A DNA stretch of 14,665 bases, taken from contig NZ_JOIY01000078.1 of the NCBI RefSeq assembly GCF_000720185.1, positions 1-14,665 on the forward strand, given 5' to 3'. Source of the DNA: Streptomyces sp. NRRL S-340. Its GTDB lineage: Bacteria; Actinomycetota; Actinomycetes; Streptomycetales; Streptomycetaceae. The notes beneath the pieces were generated by a model. The model worked only from the letters and a program-made list of their open reading frames with translations. It had not been told where the DNA came from and did no database searches. Positions within the stretch are counted from its first letter, which is position 1. Every line of letters begins with the position of its first letter. Of this stretch, positions 14,608 through 14,665 are shown in pieces. A program made the position numbers and the translations under genes.

Positions 14608-14665
14608 GTGCTGATCGTGGAACGTTTGGTGCCGGACGAGTTGTACGACCTGTTCCAGCGGGTGG
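14608..14665 (+). CDS. IS5-family transposase, 5' fragment (runs off window)
   Basis: GTG 14608 opens a frame reading MLIVERLVPDELYDLFQRV, the N-terminus I recognise from a Streptomyces IS5-family transposase group (VERLVPDELWELFQRVVP). Only 19 residues are visible. It differs from the element at 6773-7657, so it is a second type. It is divergent from the TPR-GNAT gene, and the left IS end probably lies between about 14563 and 14600, inside the region where that gene's promoter should be. Confidence 0.7.
   Translation, partial: MLIVERLVPDELYDLFQRV

Overview
The window is high-GC actinobacterial DNA, most likely from a Streptomyces. Codon third positions are strongly GC-biased, start codons are often GTG, and several protein families are ones I associate with Streptomyces (the XRE-type TPR region, the AWAGKS P-loop NTPase, the small two-TM protein with an ANTG tail). 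It reads as accessory, defence-island-like DNA: a CRISPR array, two probable conflict or defence cassettes, two IS5-type insertion elements and a decayed gene, with no housekeeping gene.

Layout, left to right. 320-1418: a hypothetical Streptomyces-type gene broken by three frameshifts. 1920-2616: a type I-E-like CRISPR array with 12 repeats (degenerate at both ends) and 11 spacers, transcribed leftward if the usual I-E repeat orientation holds. There are no cas genes here. 3017-6795: a two-gene cassette of a small membrane protein and a large STAND-like P-loop NTPase with an alpha-solenoid C-terminus. An 885-bp IS5-family element (6773-7657, TA target duplication, -1 frameshift transposase) is inserted in the NTPase 3' end and supplies its stop codon. 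8087-12911: a translationally coupled pair, a Ser/Thr kinase fused to an SF1 Upf1-like helicase and a PLD-family (HKD) nuclease-like protein. 12974-14503, on the minus strand: a TPR-type regulator region, lacking its usual DNA-binding domain, fused in frame to a GNAT acetyltransferase. 14608-14665: the start of a second IS5-type transposase, cut by the window edge.

Two observations stand out. (1) The CRISPR spacer at 2434-2466 is identical over all 33 nt to 11562-11594, inside the 5' end of the PLD gene. The array therefore carries a guide against the neighbouring kinase-helicase/PLD cassette, and this is the one spacer whose PAM-derived repeat base differs from all others. (2) The small membrane protein ends in two copies of a ~22-residue motif (core G-x-ANTG), and the adjacent NTPase carries one related copy (GSFANSG) near its N-terminus. 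Two repeats on a membrane protein and one on the neighbouring NLR-like ATPase is the arrangement of HET-s/NWD2 amyloid signalling, so this may be a bacterial amyloid-type signalling pair. Both interpretations are inferences from sequence reading alone.
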